This document shows positions 56,316-64,000 of a stretch of DNA of 64,000 nt, one piece after another. The notes beneath the pieces are model-generated. The model saw only the letters and a program-made list of their open reading frames with translations. It was not told the origin of the DNA and did no database searches. The first letter of the stretch is position 1. Each line of letters begins with the position of its first letter. A program made the position numbers and the translations under genes. Origin of the DNA: a bacterium (lineage in GTDB: Bacteria > Auribacterota > UBA3054 > JAPLST01). Where the stretch lies: assembly GCA_026417575.1 (NCBI GenBank), contig JAOACZ010000146.1, positions 24,678-88,677 on the forward strand. The letters run 5' to 3'.

Positions 56316-56978
56316 ATGGACCACATCCAACTGCTCCAGACCGATCCAGCATACCCCGCTCGACTTCACGCGCTCCTTGGGCCTGACGCGCCACCTCAAC
56401 TGGGACTTGCAGGGAATCGCGCGTTACTGCAAGAGCGCACGCTGTCGCTATTTTGTTCCATCCGCTGTCCAGGGGCAATGATTTTGCAAACCTATCAGCT
56501 TATGCGCACGTTACGCCGGTGCCGCCTCGCGGTCATCAGTGGATTTCACTCGCCAATGGAGCGCGAGTGTTTACGCACTCTGGCAAATGGCACGGCAGGT
56601 ATTGTGTGGTGCCTGGCAAAGTCCCTTGCGGCGTTTCGATTGTCAGGGGAATGGCAGCCATTATTTGAGAGTGGGCGATTGCTCCTTGTGGCACCCTTCC
56701 CGCCGCACGTCACGCGCATCACAAAGGCAACGGCGCTGTTCCGTAATCGTGTAGCGGCTGCCCTCGCAGATGATGCTTTCTTGCCCTACGCTGCGGCCGG
56801 CGGCCGCACGGAAAAGTTCTGTCAGGAGTTGCTGGCGTGGGACAAAACGGTCTTCACGCTCGCTGCACCAGAGAACGCAGGGATTGTTGAACGTGGTGCC
56901 CACGCACTTAGCTTAAGTGATGTGACATCATTTTGGCCGACCCACGAGGTGCCGGTGACGGGGGATACGTTGCTATGA
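56316..56978 (+). CDS. DprA/SLOG-like DNA-processing family protein (short form)
   Basis: LSLFCSIRCPGAMILQTYQLMRTL, VISGFHSPMERECLRTL, SGRLLLVAPFPP...TKATALFRNRVAAALADDAFLPYAAAGGRTEKFCQELL. Confidence 0.68.
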   Translation: MDHIQLLQTDPAYPARLHALLGPDAPPQLGLAGNRALLQERTLSLFCSIRCPGAMILQTYQLMRTLRRCRLAVISGFHSPMERECLRTLANGTAGIVWCLAKSLAAFRLSGEWQPLFESGRLLLVAPFPPHVTRITKATALFRNRVAAALADDAFLPYAAAGGRTEKFCQELLAWDKTVFTLAAPENAGIVERGAHALSLSDVTSFWPTHEVPVTGDTLL

Positions 56979-57172
56979 AAAGATGCGTAAGTCGCATGGC
57001 GATGAACGCCATTTTGCTTGGGCTGGTAATGGGTGGGATTGTCGGAGTGGCGTTTTGGCTGCTGACTGACCGACCGGTAGCGTCGATGCTGTTTGGGCTG
57101 GTGCCGCTGTGTCTATCACTGATTCTCGTGAGAAATCACTTTTGGGAACCGTACCCACCGGAAGATGAGTAG
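56975..57172 (+). CDS. small two-TM hypothetical protein
   Basis: MKRCVSRMAMNAILLGLVMGGIVGVAFWLLTDRPVASMLFGLVPLCLSLILVRNHFWEPYPPEDE; ATGA overlap with the upstream gene. Confidence 0.7.
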   Translation: MKRCVSRMAMNAILLGLVMGGIVGVAFWLLTDRPVASMLFGLVPLCLSLILVRNHFWEPYPPEDE

Positions 57173-57231
57173 TGCGTGTGGCGGCTTTGCGAGCTGCATG
57201 GTGCGTGAGCACGCGCGGAACTAAGGCAACC

Positions 57232-58800
57232 TTAGGGCCCGCTGCCGCGATGCAAATCATGGTTCTTGCACCAGGCGCACAAGTCGCGCCATACGTGGCC
57301 ACGGGCGGCGGGCAGTTGGTCGGCGGCAGCCGGGCCCCACGTGCCCGCCGGATAGGTGCTTAATGGCACGCCATCACCCCGCGCCCACGCCTCTACCACT
57401 GGGGCAAGGAGCGCCCAACTTTTTTCAATGATGTCGTCGCGCAAAAACAGCGTGCGGTCCCCACACATACAGTCGAGCAGCAACCGTTCATACGCCTCGG
57501 GTGGGTCGGTGTGAAAAGCCTCGCGGTAGGAGACATCCAAATTCAAATCGCACATGCAGAGTTTTGGGCCGGGCTTTTTGGCTTGGATCATCAAGGCCAG
57601 ACCTTCATCAGGTTGAATATTAAAGACAAGCAGATTAGGCGTGAGGTCGCGCGGGGTGAGGGGATGAAAGATACTGCGCGGGACGGGCTTAAAGAAAACA
57701 GCAATTTCGGACTTACGGCAGCGCAAGCGTTTGCCACTGCGCAGATAGAACGGCACGCCATGCCAGCGCGGTGTGTTAATCTCGCAACAGGCGGCCACGT
57801 AGGTTTCGGTGCTCGAGTCGGGCACAACGCCAGGTTCTTCCCGGTAACCAGGCACCATGGTGCCGCCGAGTTCACCGCGCACATACTGTGCCCGCACAAC
57901 CTGCTCAGGCAGCAGCTGCACGGCGTCCAAGACGCGTGCCTTCTCATTGTGCACAGCGTGAGCGTCGAAGGTAGCGGGCATCTCCATCGCAACCAGGGTC
58001 AACAACTGGAGCACATGATTTTGGATCATATCGCGCAGGAGGCCAGTCTGATCAAAATACCCAGCACGCTCGCCCACACCTAGCTGTTCCGCCACCGTAA
58101 TTTGGACTTGCTCAATGTACTGCCCGTTCCAGATCGGTTCGAATACGAGATTGGCGAAGCGGAAGATGAGGATGTTTTGAACCGTCTCCTTGCCGAGATA
58201 ATGGTCTACGCGGTAAATTTGATCTTCGCGGACCACGCCGCGTAACGTGCGTGTCAATGCCTTGGCGCTAGCGAGATCGTGTCCGTGCGGTTTTTCTACC
58301 GCGAGACGGACCCACCCGGAACTATGTGTCAGGCCTGCAGCGCCCAGTCTACGCACGATAGTGCCATAGAGGGACGGAGGAACAGAAAGGTAGAACAAGC
58401 GATTCCCTGCTGTGTCATGAGCCACGTCCAGTTCTGCTAGGCGGCGGGCCAGGACCTCGTAGGTGGAGGGATCATCATAGGTGCCATTCACGTAGGCGCA
58501 CCGGTGAAGAAAGGCCGAAAGAACGTCGCGCGGGAGATTGGGATGCGCCGCAGTGACCGCGGTTTGAACCAGGGAACGAAAGGCGTCACCCGTGAACGCG
58601 GTCCGCCCGCATCCGACGAGGTACCAGCGCTGCGGGAGCAGATTGCGGGCGGCAAGGGAGGCAAGGGCGGGAAATAATTTTCGCCGCGCGAGATCGCCGG
58701 AGGCGCCGAAGATGATCACCCCGCAGGCACCTGGTCGCGTCTCGAGACACAGCCGCTCACGTACCGTAATCGTTGCCTGCGAGGGGATCATGGCAGGCAT
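57232..58800 (-). CDS. zwf: glucose-6-phosphate 1-dehydrogenase
   Basis: [62 protein letters not shown]. Confidence 0.97.
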   Translation of the reverse strand: MPAMIPSQATITVRERLCLETRPGACGVIIFGASGDLARRKLFPALASLAARNLLPQRWYLVGCGRTAFTGDAFRSLVQTAVTAAHPNLPRDVLSAFLHRCAYVNGTYDDPSTYEVLARRLAELDVAHDTAGNRLFYLSVPPSLYGTIVRRLGAAGLTHSSGWVRLAVEKPHGHDLASAKALTRTLRGVVREDQIYRVDHYLGKETVQNILIFRFANLVFEPIWNGQYIEQVQITVAEQLGVGERAGYFDQTGLLRDMIQNHVLQLLTLVAMEMPATFDAHAVHNEKARVLDAVQLLPEQVVRAQYVRGELGGTMVPGYREEPGVVPDSSTETYVAACCEINTPRWHGVPFYLRSGKRLRCRKSEIAVFFKPVPRSIFHPLTPRDLTPNLLVFNIQPDEGLALMIQAKKPGPKLCMCDLNLDVSYREAFHTDPPEAYERLLLDCMCGDRTLFLRDDIIEKSWALLAPVVEAWARGDGVPLSTYPAGTWGPAAADQLPAARGHVWRDLCAWCKNHDLHRGSGP

Positions 58801-58832
58801 GGCGCACTGGGCGCCTTCACGCGCACCTTTGT

Positions 58833-59333
58833 CTATTCTGCTGCTGCTTCGCGCTTGCCGAGATGGTGATCCAGGACTAACAGTGCCCCGACCGACGAGC
58901 CGATCATTTTCAGTTGTTGAACGATACTGTCAGCATTCTTCTCTTCCTCCACCTGCTCGTTGACAAACCAGTGGAGAAACACCTGACTTGCAGTGTCCTT
59001 TTCCAGCGTCGCCATCTCGACAAGCTTGTTGATTGACGCGGTCACGTACTGTTCGTGCTTGAGGGCGTGCTCAAAGACTTCGAGCGGACTGTTCCACGTC
59101 CCCTGCGGCGATTCGACACCACGAACCCACGCGCGGCCGCGGCGTTCATTGATGTACTTGTAAATTTTCAGCGCGTGACCAAGCTCCTCCTGCGCCTGGA
59201 TTTCCATCCAGTGCGCAAAACCGGGGAGGTTAATGCTCTCCAAGTATGCCGCCATCGAGAGATACAGGTTCGAGGAAAACATCTCGGCGTTGAGCTGGTT
59301 GTTGAACGCGTTCTGCATTGTTTCGCTCAGCAT
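58833..59333 (-). CDS. ferritin (non-heme)
   Basis: [72 protein letters not shown]. Confidence 0.96.
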   Translation of the reverse strand: MLSETMQNAFNNQLNAEMFSSNLYLSMAAYLESINLPGFAHWMEIQAQEELGHALKIYKYINERRGRAWVRGVESPQGTWNSPLEVFEHALKHEQYVTASINKLVEMATLEKDTASQVFLHWFVNEQVEEEKNADSIVQQLKMIGSSVGALLVLDHHLGKREAAAE

Positions 59334-59381
59334 AGCAAGCTCCTTAAGTGCGGGTGAATGACGTGAACGCTGGGCACCAAT

Positions 59382-59891
59382 TCATGCAAGTTGTTTAACT
59401 GCCGCCAACGCTGCTGCGTAGTCGGGCTCTTGTACAATTTCGGGAACGAGCTGGGCATAACGCAGCACCCCTGCAGTATCAGTCACAAACAGTGCCCGCG
59501 CGAGCAAGCGCCAATCGGGAATCAGGACGCCATAAGCTCGCCCGAAAGAGACCTCGCGATGATCAGACAACGTGCGCACCGCCTTGATGCCGGCCGCACC
59601 GCACCAGCGCGCCTGGGCAAAAGGCAAGTCCGCGCTAATGCAAAGAATCTGCACGTGGGGGCCCAGCGCTGCTGCTTCTTGATTAAAGCGCCGCACCTCC
59701 GTGTCGCACACCGGCGTGTCCAACGACGGGACGGAAAGCATGACCGTAACTTTACCAGGAAGAACGGTTTGGGTGACTGGCGACAAGTCGTTGGCAAGGA
59801 CGGTAAACGCGGGCGCCGCTACCCCAATCACTGGCCATTCTCCCGCGAGAGCGAGCGGCGTGCCTTTAAATGTAACATGGCGTGAGCTCAT
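59382..59891 (-). CDS. tpx: thiol peroxidase
   Basis: VTFKGTPLAL; MLSVPSLDTPVCDTEVRRFN; CISADLPFAQARWCGAAGI. Confidence 0.96.
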   Translation of the reverse strand: MSSRHVTFKGTPLALAGEWPVIGVAAPAFTVLANDLSPVTQTVLPGKVTVMLSVPSLDTPVCDTEVRRFNQEAAALGPHVQILCISADLPFAQARWCGAAGIKAVRTLSDHREVSFGRAYGVLIPDWRLLARALFVTDTAGVLRYAQLVPEIVQEPDYAAALAAVKQLA

Positions 59892-59922
59892 GAGCGTGCC
59901 TCAATGGGTTAATTGTGGTAAC

Positions 59923-59951
59923 AGTATACCAAAATGCAACTCTTCTGTCAA
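59923..59951 (-). promoter_or_regulatory. promoter TTGACA-N17-TATACT for tpx
   Basis: Direct sequence match on the minus strand. Confidence 0.75.
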
Positions 59952-60262
59952 GACCAGCTTGTTCTAATGCGCCGCCGGCCTGCAAGAAAGGAGAGTGAAC
60001 GGCACACAAACAGGACAGTTTGGCAAGCCCGCGAACACATCCACTCGGCGCTCACTGGGCCACGAAAGCGTGTCCGAAAAATCGACAGGCCGAACATTCC
60101 ATGTGCGTACGCCTTGTCGGCGAGGGTGCCGAGGGGCATTTCGTCAGGTATATGCCGAATGCGATTCTGTGCCCGACCCGCAAGTTGCTCAGCACATCCA
60201 GTTGTCATGCGAGCAGCGGGCAAACACGTCTTCGTGAGAGACCATCTACGAGCGTATTGCGC

Positions 60263-60291
60263 TTGAGTTATCGTAGACCTTTTGCTACAAT
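60263..60291 (+). promoter_or_regulatory. promoter TTGAGT-N17-TACAAT upstream of the OmcB-like gene
   Basis: Direct sequence match; ~75-nt leader with GGAGGC ribosome-binding site before ATG 60372. Confidence 0.7.
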
Positions 60292-60371
60292 GAGGACCGT
60301 TTGAACGGCGAGAGGACTAGGCACTGTGAGTACGCGCGAAGATACCTGAAGCATCACCACGGAGGCAGGCC

Positions 60372-61907
60372 ATGAACCGTCGTACGTGTTCGTTCTTCCT
60401 TATCGGTGTGGCTGTTGCGTTGGTGACTGCGTGTGCAACGCGACGTGCGCCCTCCTCCCGAGAAGATTATTCTGGGCCGGGGGAGTCAGTGACAAGCCCG
60501 GCACTGACCCAGAAGCGAGAGCCAGTCCCCAGCGCGGCTGCGCCTTCGCCAATGAACTACGTGGGCACCGGAGCAAGCTCGCTCGACGTGCGTAAAGTCG
60601 CACCTGATGCCGTCGGGCTTGGCGAGCAAATGTTCGTCGAACTGCTTTTGACGGCGAACGAGGATCTGCGCAATGTCATCGTTGCAGACGAAATTCCGGA
60701 CGGTGTTACCCTGCTGGGGACAAACCCGCAGGCGGTCATGCGGGGACGTGAACTCGTGTGGAATATCGGTGCGATGAGCCGTGGCGAGCAGCGGAAGATT
60801 ATCATCAGCTATCGCGCGGAACGTGAAGGCGTTATCAAGGCGTGTGCGAGTGTACGAGTGGAGTACGTCACGTGCTGCCAAACGCGGGTCGGGCGGCCGG
60901 TGCTCGCGATAGTCAAAGATGGTCCTGCGCAGGCGTTGTTACATGAGCGGTGCACCTACACCGTGGTGGTAAGCAACGTGGGTAGCGCGGTGGCGCGCGA
61001 CGTAGTCCTCACTGACACATTGCCGCCCGGGATGGCTCATGACAGCGGCAGTAAGGCGCTGACACAACGGCTGGGTGATTTGGCGCCGGGCCAGGCAGCG
61101 CGCGTGGAAATGCCGGTGCGTGCCGTGCAGCGTGGGCGCTGGCAGAACTGGGCGGTCGCCTCCGCTGCGAATGCAGCGGAAGTGCGCGATGATGCGATCA
61201 CAGTGGTGGCCACGCGCGATCTGGCCATCCGTAAGACCGGCACGCGCGAGACATTCGTGGGTAAGCGTGCGACATACGAAATTGTTGTGGTAAACCGCGG
61301 CGATACGCGCTTGACTGACGTCGTAGTAATGGACACTGTTCCGCCAGAGATGCGGGTGGTATCAGCGCCCGGTGGCATCATCAACGGGAATCAAGTAACC
61401 TGGCGCATTGCTACACTAGCGCCTGGAGCAGAGGAACGACTGCAGTTGACCGTCCTCGCGAACGCGATGGGTCGCTTCTGCAACCAGGCGAGCGTGACAA
61501 CCGATGAGGGCCTGCGTGGCGCGAGCCAGGCCTGCACGGTGGTGCGTGGACTTGCGGCGCTCCTAATCGAAATGGTTGATGTGCGCGACCCATTGATGGT
61601 GGGTGAGAGCACAGCCATGCGAATCCGCATTACCAACCAGGGCTCCGCGGAAGATCGTAACGTCCGGCTTGTGCTGGTCTTCCCGCCTGAGTTGACCCCG
61701 AGCACACCAGCTGGCGCGACCACAGGGCGGGTTGAGGGGAATACGGTCGTCTTTAGTCCGTATCCCGTGCTGGCACCACAGCAGCGCATCGAGTATAGCG
61801 TGCGAATCACCGGCCGCCAGGCAGGCGATGCGCGCACACGTGCCCAAATGACTTCCGAGCTCATCCGCTCGCCCGTCACCGAAGAAGAAAGCACGCACGT
61901 CTACTGA
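60372..61907 (+). CDS. OmcB-like DUF11-repeat outer-membrane lipoprotein
   Basis: Lipobox VALVTACATRR; DUF11-type repeats (NEDLRNVIVADEIPDGVTLLGTNPQAVMRGRELVWNIGAMSRGEQRKI...); C-terminal NQGSAEDRNVRLVLVFPPEL...GRVEGNTVVFSPYPVL...GDARTRAQMTSELIRSPVTEEESTHVY resembles the chlamydial OmcB C-terminus (from memory). Confidence 0.85.
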   Translation: MNRRTCSFFLIGVAVALVTACATRRAPSSREDYSGPGESVTSPALTQKREPVPSAAAPSPMNYVGTGASSLDVRKVAPDAVGLGEQMFVELLLTANEDLRNVIVADEIPDGVTLLGTNPQAVMRGRELVWNIGAMSRGEQRKIIISYRAEREGVIKACASVRVEYVTCCQTRVGRPVLAIVKDGPAQALLHERCTYTVVVSNVGSAVARDVVLTDTLPPGMAHDSGSKALTQRLGDLAPGQAARVEMPVRAVQRGRWQNWAVASAANAAEVRDDAITVVATRDLAIRKTGTRETFVGKRATYEIVVVNRGDTRLTDVVVMDTVPPEMRVVSAPGGIINGNQVTWRIATLAPGAEERLQLTVLANAMGRFCNQASVTTDEGLRGASQACTVVRGLAALLIEMVDVRDPLMVGESTAMRIRITNQGSAEDRNVRLVLVFPPELTPSTPAGATTGRVEGNTVVFSPYPVLAPQQRIEYSVRITGRQAGDARTRAQMTSELIRSPVTEEESTHVY

Positions 61908-61909
61908 CC

Positions 61910-62254
61910 ATGTGGTTTGGCCTCGATCGCAGCGCATTCGCCGCACCGACGTCGGAACGCAACTACTCGGCACTCATCGAGCGCCTGGCCGAGCGGATTG
62001 TGACGCATCGCATGACGGTGCCAGCGATCGTCTTTTTTGAATCATTGCGTCCGGTTAGCCGGCTCGCCGGCCAGTCTGTCTTATTGGCGGCGCCACTCCT
62101 GGGCTTCCTGCTCTCCTTTGACACGCTCTACCAAGTCGCCGACATGTTGCAAGATGCGCGCAACGTCGAAGCGCTCATTGAAGCAATTGAACGACGTGAA
62201 GCAGCATATCACACTTCGCGCTCCAGCCCCTCCACCCCGCCGGCCGTGACATGA
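61910..62254 (+). CDS. hypothetical protein between OmcB-like and GlmL-like genes
   Basis: Starts 2 nt after the OmcB-like stop, ends in an ATGA overlap with the next gene. Confidence 0.7.
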   Translation: MWFGLDRSAFAAPTSERNYSALIERLAERIVTHRMTVPAIVFFESLRPVSRLAGQSVLLAAPLLGFLLSFDTLYQVADMLQDARNVEALIEAIERREAAYHTSRSSPSTPPAVT

Positions 62255-64000
62255 GTGAGCTTGAAGTAATTCTTGCAACTGACTGCGGCTCCACCACGAC
62301 CAAGGCGATTCTCATTGAGCGGCGTGATGGCCATTACCGATTGATCGCGCGCGGCGAGGCCCCGACCACGGTGGAAGCCCCGGCCGAGGATGTCACCCGT
62401 GGCGTGCTCAACGCAATTAACGAAATTGAAGACCTTACCGGGCGACAGTTTATTGCGCATGATCGCTTAATCGTACCGCGTCAGGGCACGCGCGGCGCTG
62501 ACGCTTACATTTCAACGTCGAGCGCCGGCGGCGGGTTGCAAATGATGGTCGCCGGGGTGGTGCAATCCATGACCACAGAGAGTGCCGCCCGCGCGGCCCT
62601 GGGCGCTGGGGCAATCGTCATGGACGCACTGGCCACCAACGACAAACGCCGTCCCCACGAGCGAATCGAGCGCATCCGCCAACTCCGTCCCGACATGATC
62701 CTGCTCTCCGGCGGAACGGACGGTGGAACTATCCGCCACGTCGTAGCCATGGCAGAGATGATTGCTGCCGCAGACCCCAAGCCGCGCTTCGGCAGTGGCT
62801 ATCGCCTCCCAGTAATTTTCGCGGGAAATCGCGATGCCCGCGACGCCGTCTCCGCCGTTCTGCGCGAGAAAACCGCTCTGCAAATTGTTGATAACATTCG
62901 CCCCACACTCGAAACAGAACATCTGCAACCCGCGCGTCACGCCATCCACGATCTATTTCTCGAACACGTCATGGCCCACGCGCCGGGCTATCACAAGCTC
63001 ATGACCTGGACAGCGGTCCCCATCATGCCCACGCCCGGAGCTGTTGGCGACATCATGCAAGTGATCGCCCGCCGCGAACGCATTCAAGTGGTCGGCGTCG
63101 ACATTGGGGGCGCCACCACCGATGTGTTCAGCGTCTTCCGCGCGCCCACGGACACAGACCCCGAGGCGACTGTCTTCAACCGCACCGTCAGCGCGAACTT
63201 GGGCATGAGCTATAGTATTTCTAACGTCGTGGCAGAGGCGGGAATCGATCGGATTATGCAGTGGGTGCCGTTCGCTCTCCCACTCCGTGAACTGCGCAAT
63301 AGTATCCGCAACAAGATGATTCGCCCGACCACGATCCCGCACGAGCTCCACGAACTGATTATTGAACAGGCCATCTGCCGGGAAGCACTGCGCTTGGCCT
63401 TTGCGCAGCATAAAGCCATGGCGGTGGGCTTAAAGGGCGTGCAACAGCAGCGCACGATTGGTGACGCATTCGCCCAGACACAAACAGGCGCGTCATTAGT
63501 TGACATGCTCGGCCTAGAACTGCTTGTCGGCAGCGGAGGCGTCTTGTCTCACGCACCGCGGCGCGTGCAGAGTGCTGTGATGCTGATCGATGGATTTGAG
63601 CCGGAAGGTTTTACCCAACTCGCTGTTGATTCCATCTTTATGATGCCGCAGTTGGGCGTGCTGGCGAAACTTAACGAAGACGCGGCACTGGAGGTGTTCG
63701 ACAAAGATTGCCTCATTCGACTTGGAACGGTGCTCGCGCCCGTGGGCATGGATGCGTGGGGCAAGCCGTGCGTCACGGTTGAAATCGAGCGTGAATACGG
63801 CGGGCATGAAACACATTTGGGAGCCGCACCTTTATTACCAACCGCACTTCAAACAGGGCGTCGTCCGCGCGCGCTTCAAGCTCTGGCTCGGCGCGGGCGC
63901 CATCGTCGGCCACGAATGGCGCGACGCCGCGTTACCCTACGTTGTCGGCCCGTCGTTGCAGGTGGACAAGAGCAGCCGTCTCATTACGCCAAACCAGGTG
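62251..64000 (+). CDS. GlmL/MutL-family (glutamate mutase accessory ATPase-like) protein, truncated by the window edge
   Basis: ILATDCGSTTTKAILIE (ASKHA phosphate 1), ADAYISTSSAGGGLQMMVAGVV, MILLSGGTDGGT, VVGVDIGGATTDVFSV, LLVGSGGVLSHAP, PEGFTQLAVDSIFMMPQLGVLA. Frame becomes unconvincing after ~63800 (see findings). Confidence 0.85.
   Translation, partial: MSELEVILATDCGSTTTKAILIERRDGHYRLIARGEAPTTVEAPAEDVTRGVLNAINEIEDLTGRQFIAHDRLIVPRQGTRGADAYISTSSAGGGLQMMVAGVVQSMTTESAARAALGAGAIVMDALATNDKRRPHERIERIRQLRPDMILLSGGTDGGTIRHVVAMAEMIAAADPKPRFGSGYRLPVIFAGNRDARDAVSAVLREKTALQIVDNIRPTLETEHLQPARHAIHDLFLEHVMAHAPGYHKLMTWTAVPIMPTPGAVGDIMQVIARRERIQVVGVDIGGATTDVFSVFRAPTDTDPEATVFNRTVSANLGMSYSISNVVAEAGIDRIMQWVPFALPLRELRNSIRNKMIRPTTIPHELHELIIEQAICREALRLAFAQHKAMAVGLKGVQQQRTIGDAFAQTQTGASLVDMLGLELLVGSGGVLSHAPRRVQSAVMLIDGFEPEGFTQLAVDSIFMMPQLGVLAKLNEDAALEVFDKDCLIRLGTVLAPVGMDAWGKPCVTVEIEREYGGHETHLGAAPLLPTALQTGRRPRALQALARRGRHRRPRMARRRVTLRCRPVVAGGQEQPSHYAKPG

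Noticed and set aside
59995-60304. Possible ncRNA in the tpx/OmcB-like intergenic region
   Set aside because: No recognisable 6S, tmRNA, SRP or RNase P signatures by eye; only the promoter at 60263-60291 is supported.

Overview
A 64 kb chromosomal segment that looks like a member of the PVC superphylum (Kiritimatiellota/Verrucomicrobia-like; inferred from protein content, not from a phylogeny). Housekeeping genes: aroF-type DAHP synthase, purF, lexA, PduO-type cobalamin adenosyltransferase, miaA, B12-dependent (class II) ribonucleotide reductase, class II FBP aldolase, zwf, ferritin, tpx. They are interleaved with large secreted proteins, six of which carry C-terminal PEP-CTERM sorting tails: a GH9-like protein, a DNRLRE-repeat protein, a 1620-aa adhesin-like protein, two subtilase paralogs and a beta-helix/LamG protein. 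Most notable observations: (1) a full-length CarB-like protein (53046-56303) whose two ATP-grasp centres look degenerate while its C-terminal MGS domain is well kept, in a tight operon with a SLOG/DprA-like protein and a tiny membrane protein; (2) a chlamydial OmcB-like DUF11-repeat lipoprotein ending in ...THVY; (3) a mosaic of palindromic interspersed repeats downstream of the two subtilase genes and the GH57-like gene, with ~300-bp-spaced long direct repeats; (4) patches of perfect nucleotide identity between the diverged subtilase paralogs, suggesting gene conversion; (5) a LexA operator candidate (CATAC-N4-GTATG) inside the 17-bp spacer of the lexA promoter; (6) several promoters whose -10 box lies 6-7 nt before the start codon, implying leaderless mRNAs. 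No CRISPR array, rRNA, convincing tRNA or transposase gene was found. All family calls come from reading motifs by eye; no database search was run.
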